From NCBI GenBank assembly GCA_004376485.1, contig SOJT01000142.1, forward strand, positions 1 to 8,484: DNA of 8,484 bases, written 5' to 3'. The translations under genes and the position numbers were made by a program. The stretch's first letter is position 1, and every line of letters begins with the position of its first letter. The DNA comes from Candidatus Aerophobota bacterium. Its GTDB lineage: Bacteria; Aerophobota; Aerophobia; Aerophobales; AE-B3A. The notes beneath the pieces were generated by a model, which was not told the DNA's origin, ran no database searches, and saw only the letters and a program-made list of their open reading frames with translations. Below, piece by piece: positions 6,470 to 8,484 of this stretch.

Positions 6470-6504
6470 AAATCTCAAAAGATTTGAAATGGAGGTCTGA
6501 GATG
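6470..6504 (+). promoter_or_regulatory. Foldable segment around the coiled-coil gene's ribosome binding site
   Basis: Two exclusive helices are possible. AAATCT (6470-6475) pairs with AGATTT (6480-6485) around a CAAA loop, leaving the GGAGG site (6491-6495) free. Alternatively ATCTCA (6472-6477) pairs with TGAGAT (6498-6503), which closes off the ribosome binding site and covers two bases of the ATG. Both are short, 6 bp each, so regulation is only a suggestion. Confidence 0.3.
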
Positions 6505-7524
6505 GAACAGAAATTAACAATGAAAAGCAAAAAAGAGGAGATACTCAAAAAATATGAAGAGTTGTTGGCTAAATATAAGGAGAAAGAGAAGGTTGCCAAG
6601 AGTGCAGGTAAAGAGACCGAAGCCAAAAAACTAGCTCTGGAGACTGTAGTGGAAAAGGCATCAGCTTATACAGTAGAAGGTATTGTCAAGGGATTGGCTA
6701 ATCTTAAATTGGATTTAAGCAAGACCCTAACTGATTTATCAGATAAACTCATAGCAGAATCAAACAAATTAGACGAGGTTCAACAAGCAATTGTTATAGA
6801 GACCAAGAATCTTGAAGAAATTTACGACATTAAAGTTGCTGCCGAGACAATGGCCACCTTTATTCAAACAAATGAAGAAAAAAAGAAAGCTTTCGAAGAA
6901 GAGATGGGGATTATAAGGGAACAGTGGGAAAAAGAACAAAAAGAGCATGAACTGGCTATCAAAGAAAGAGATGCAAGTCTTAAGAAAGAGAAAGAAAGGG
7001 AGGCAGAAGAGTATGCTTATAACTTAGCTCTATCAAGAGAAAAAGATAAGGATGCTTATGAAGGAGAAAAAGCCGCCTTAAAGAAAGCTCTCAAGGAAGA
7101 AAGAGAAGCTCAAGAGAAGAAATTAGCTGAAAGAGAGGCAGCTGTAACTGCTCAAGAAGCGGAAATAGCAGAATTGAGAGCTAAAGTAGAAGCTTTCCCG
7201 GCTGAGCTTGCAAAAGCGGTCGAAAAGGCTAAAAATGAAACCACTACCCTAATTGAAGAACAGGCTAAACAAAAAGCAGAACTCTTAGCCAAAGAGGTTG
7301 AAGGAAGAGAAAAGGTTGCTGAACTTAAGATTGAAACTCTTGAAAGCACCATAGCAAAGCAAGCAACTCAAATCGAATCCCTAACCAAACAATTGAATAA
7401 TGCTACATCCCAGGTACAGAATATTGCAGTTAAAGTTATTGAGGGAGCTTCTGGAGTTAAGGCTCTTTCAGCCGTTAATGAAATCGCTCTTGAACAGGCA
7501 AAAAATGTAGGCACCAAGAAATAA
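6502..7524 (+). CDS. Long coiled-coil protein of unknown function
   Basis: A 340-residue soluble, very Lys/Glu/Ala-rich protein without signal peptide or membrane segment. Three parts can be seen. An N-terminal region (about 40-120) is less charged and contains ASAYTVEGIVKGLANLKLDL followed by a heptad-like helix. A highly charged helical rod (about 125-228, FEEEMGIIREQWEKEQKEHE onward) comes next. After a break at P233 there is a second coiled coil (about 250-310), ending in a conserved-looking tail IEGASGVKALSAVNEIALEQ (313-332). I believe similar proteins occur in diverse environmental bacteria, often misnamed myosin-like, but I know of no function. I chose ATG 6502, 6 bases after GGAGG (6491-6495), over the in-frame TTG at 6484, which lies upstream of that site. 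It has its own promoter and terminator, is more A+T-rich than the operon upstream, and looks intact amid decayed genes, which suggests it is still under selection. Confidence 0.82.
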   Translation: MEQKLTMKSKKEEILKKYEELLAKYKEKEKVAKSAGKETEAKKLALETVVEKASAYTVEGIVKGLANLKLDLSKTLTDLSDKLIAESNKLDEVQQAIVIETKNLEEIYDIKVAAETMATFIQTNEEKKKAFEEEMGIIREQWEKEQKEHELAIKERDASLKKEKEREAEEYAYNLALSREKDKDAYEGEKAALKKALKEEREAQEKKLAEREAAVTAQEAEIAELRAKVEAFPAELAKAVEKAKNETTTLIEEQAKQKAELLAKEVEGREKVAELKIETLESTIAKQATQIESLTKQLNNATSQVQNIAVKVIEGASGVKALSAVNEIALEQAKNVGTKK

Positions 7525-7551
7525 GAAGAATAATAGTTCTCTCTTTTTTTT
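7523..7551 (+). terminator. Probable weak intrinsic terminator of the coiled-coil gene
   Basis: AAGAAGAA (7523-7530) can pair with TTCTCTCTT (7537-7545), with one bulged C and a 6-base loop, running directly into a tract of T (7544-7551). The stem is A+T-rich and therefore weak, but its place overlapping and following the stop codon fits a terminator. Confidence 0.45.
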
Positions 7552-7638
7552 GGGTATAATTCGTAAAAGTTCGTGTTCCCTGAACTCGTAAATATTGGTG
7601 TCACTGTGTAGGGTGTCTACAGAGAAAGCACTCCCTGC

Positions 7639-7689
7639 ATGAAGTTTATAGTCGATGAGAATGTCAGTTTCGGATTGATAGAAGCATAG
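7639..7689 (+). pseudogene. Truncated N-terminus of a DUF5615 PIN-like toxin
   Basis: Seventeen codons from ATG 7639 to TAG 7687-7689 read MKFIVDENVSFGLIEA. This is the characteristic start of DUF5615 proteins (typically MKFLVDENV/LP..lv..Lr..Gh.v), PIN-like domains of about 110-120 residues found in toxin-antitoxin-like pairs; the Asp and Glu of VDEN are active-site positions. The rest of the domain is missing: the sequence after the stop runs straight into the ribosome binding site of the next gene. A hairpin (AGGGTGT 7610-7616 with ACTCCCT 7630-7636, one T-T mismatch) lies just upstream. I take it as a remnant left when another gene pair replaced or deleted the body of the toxin gene. Confidence 0.5.
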
Positions 7690-7722
7690 AGCAGAGGATG
7701 TTCAGAACGAGGAATTGATTAA

Positions 7723-7980
7723 GTGGAAAAACCTATAGAAATTAGCCAACATGCACGAGAACAGATGATCGAACGAGGTGTGAAGGAAGAGGAGGTTCTT
7801 ACAGCAATTAGGCAAGGAGAAGCAGAACTAACTCGATCGAGGCGAGTTATGTATCGAAAAAACTTCCAATTCAATGGGGTATGGCGTGGAAAGCGGTATG
7901 CAGTTAAACAAGTTGTTCCTATCGTTATAGAGGAAAGCGAAAAATTGGTAGTGGTCACAGTTTACACTTTTTACTTCTAA
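7723..7980 (+). CDS. DUF4258 domain protein, putative toxin-like partner
   Basis: A basic 85-residue protein matching DUF4258 over its whole length. The signature is SQHAREQMIERGVKEEEV (8-25), with H10, R18 and G19 as the family's most constant positions. It continues with basic strands, YRKNFQFNGVWRGKRYAVKQ, and a C-terminal strand pair (EKLVVVTVYTFYF). DUF4258 proteins are small and uncharacterised, and often sit in toxin-antitoxin-like gene pairs; their size, charge and single His resemble small RNA-cleaving toxins, but that is inference. The start is GTG at 7723, with GAGGA (7709-7713) 9 bases upstream; the first internal ATG (codon 15) would delete H10. The next gene, a DUF2283 protein, begins 17 bases after the stop, and the two are almost certainly co-transcribed. 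Confidence 0.8.
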   Translation: MEKPIEISQHAREQMIERGVKEEEVLTAIRQGEAELTRSRRVMYRKNFQFNGVWRGKRYAVKQVVPIVIEESEKLVVVTVYTFYF

Positions 7981-7996
7981 AAAGGAGTGAATGATC

Positions 7997-8212
7997 ATGA
8001 AAATAAAATATGATCCAAAGGTAGATGCCCTCTATATTAGGTTGATTGATGAGCCAGCGGAGTGTGAGGTGCTCCGTATTAATGAGCAAGTAGCTATTAA
8101 TATTGGTCCAGATGAAAAAGTGGTTGGAATTGAAATTCTTGATGCCAGCCACCTTTGGGGAGGGCTCAAAGAAGGCAAGGTTCAACTGGAAAATGTAACA
8201 GCGGCAAAGTGA
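7997..8212 (+). CDS. DUF2283 domain protein, putative antitoxin-like partner
   Basis: A 71-residue protein covering the whole DUF2283 domain: MKIKYDPKVDALYIRL at the start, a middle strand with INEQVAINIGPDEKVVGIEI (35-54), then LDASHLWGG. The pattern YD...DalYirl ... vvGIEIldAs is diagnostic. The family is small, acidic and uncharacterised, and is commonly found beside DUF4258 genes, which suggests a complex. An antitoxin role is inferred from gene order and charge only. AAGGAG at 7982-7987 is 9 bases from ATG 7997 but only 3 from ATG 7991, and the family normally begins at MKI, so I place the start at 7997. No strong terminator follows. Confidence 0.82.
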   Translation: MKIKYDPKVDALYIRLIDEPAECEVLRINEQVAINIGPDEKVVGIEILDASHLWGGLKEGKVQLENVTAAK

Positions 8213-8351
8213 CTCCAAGCTTCTCTGTAGCTTTCAGCGACCATTTCCTTAGCATGAGCAGCCGAGATTATTTTGCCGTAAAGCTCAGGATTTCCTTTAA
8301 CTCATTTAAATTAATTTTAAGAAAAGCGATACTTTTCTCATTCTGGAGGAT
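8213..8351 (-). pseudogene. Frameshifted protein-coding remnant, family not recognised
   Basis: On the reverse strand one frame, open from about 8351, gives QNEKSIAFLKINLNELK. A one-base slip near 8293-8298 leads into NPELYGKIISAAHAKEMV and then AESYREAW. The joined peptide has normal composition and helical periodicity, unlike random antisense sequence. Neither side has a start or a family signature I can name. Its 3' end is cut by the DUF2283 gene, which converges on it, and its upstream end stops before the second 55-bp repeat. A 7-bp hairpin (AGAAAAG 8320-8326 with CTTTTCT 8332-8338) lies inside it. The remaining bases 8352-8429 show nothing I can identify. Confidence 0.35.
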
Positions 8352-8429
8352 CTATAATTTTCATGTACGCAGAGATCTTTTTATTAGGATTCTCCCGCTG
8401 AGGATGATTAGCCGGTATGGAGCCCTCAG

Positions 8430-8484
8430 GAGTGTGGTTATATCTTTATTAACTCACCCGAGCCAGTGAGAAGAATATAGGCAC
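8430..8484 (+). repeat. 55-bp direct repeat, copy 2 (runs to window end)
   Basis: Identical over all 55 bases to 5948-6002, including the CTCAC (8453-8457)/GTGAG (8466-8470) palindrome. The base before the repeat differs between the copies (C at 5947, G at 8429), which sets the left boundary. The right boundary is unknown because the window ends inside the match, so the repeat may be longer. Confidence 0.9.

Noticed and set aside
7555..7560. TATAAT after the coiled-coil gene as promoter for the DUF4258-DUF2283 pair
   Set aside because: The -10 box is perfect, but no -35 or extended -10 element lies at a workable distance, and it directly follows a T-run. Kept only as a weak possibility.
8320..8338. 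7-bp hairpin (AGAAAAG/CTTTTCT) as a terminator
   Set aside because: On the forward strand no T-run follows. On the reverse strand only a mixed A/T stretch follows, and the stem lies within the coding remnant, so chance in A+T-rich DNA is likely.
8155..8469. 104-codon forward frame at the end of the window
   Set aside because: It overlaps the end of the DUF2283 gene in another frame, has no ribosome binding site, runs through the 55-bp repeat and has no recognisable motif.

Overview
The window reads as a chromosomal segment from a bacterium, probably an uncultured or anaerobic lineage. Shine-Dalgarno sites are strong (AGGAGG, AAGGAGGTGA) and two promoters are sigma-70-like (TTGACC-16-TATAAT before queD, TTGACA-17-TACAAT before the coiled-coil gene). 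Both argue against an archaeon, although the 3-hexulose-6-phosphate synthase/RraA fusion is a gene type best known from archaea. The species cannot be named from this sequence.

Positions 1-2871 hold a tightly packed forward-strand metabolic block. It contains a GT4-type glycosyltransferase, then a queD-like 6-carboxytetrahydropterin synthase, then a two-domain protein joining a hexulose-phosphate synthase/KGPDC barrel to an RraA/HMG-aldolase-like domain. The last two are separated by 4 bases and are probably translationally coupled.

Positions 2872-5941 look like an ion-homeostasis operon. A 101-base structured leader is followed by a two-CBS-domain protein and two tandem CPA-type Na+(K+)/H+ antiporters, both with an Asp-Asp ion-binding motif. 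The leader can form a long interrupted hairpin, or alternatively a helix that occupies the ribosome binding site of the CBS gene. It is the best candidate in the window for an undescribed or unrecognised riboswitch.

Positions 5942-8484 are different in character. G+C is visibly lower, coding density falls, and the segment lies between two identical 55-bp copies of one sequence (5948-6002 and 8430-8484), each with a small palindrome. Inside are a frameshifted minus-strand remnant resembling the C-terminus of an AbiEii-type nucleotidyltransferase, an intact coiled-coil gene with its own strong promoter and folded leader, a 17-codon stub of a DUF5615 PIN-like toxin, an intact DUF4258-DUF2283 pair that looks toxin-antitoxin-like, and a second frameshifted minus-strand remnant. 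I read this as an accessory island of toxin/defence-type genes in partial decay, inserted or assembled just behind the antiporter operon.
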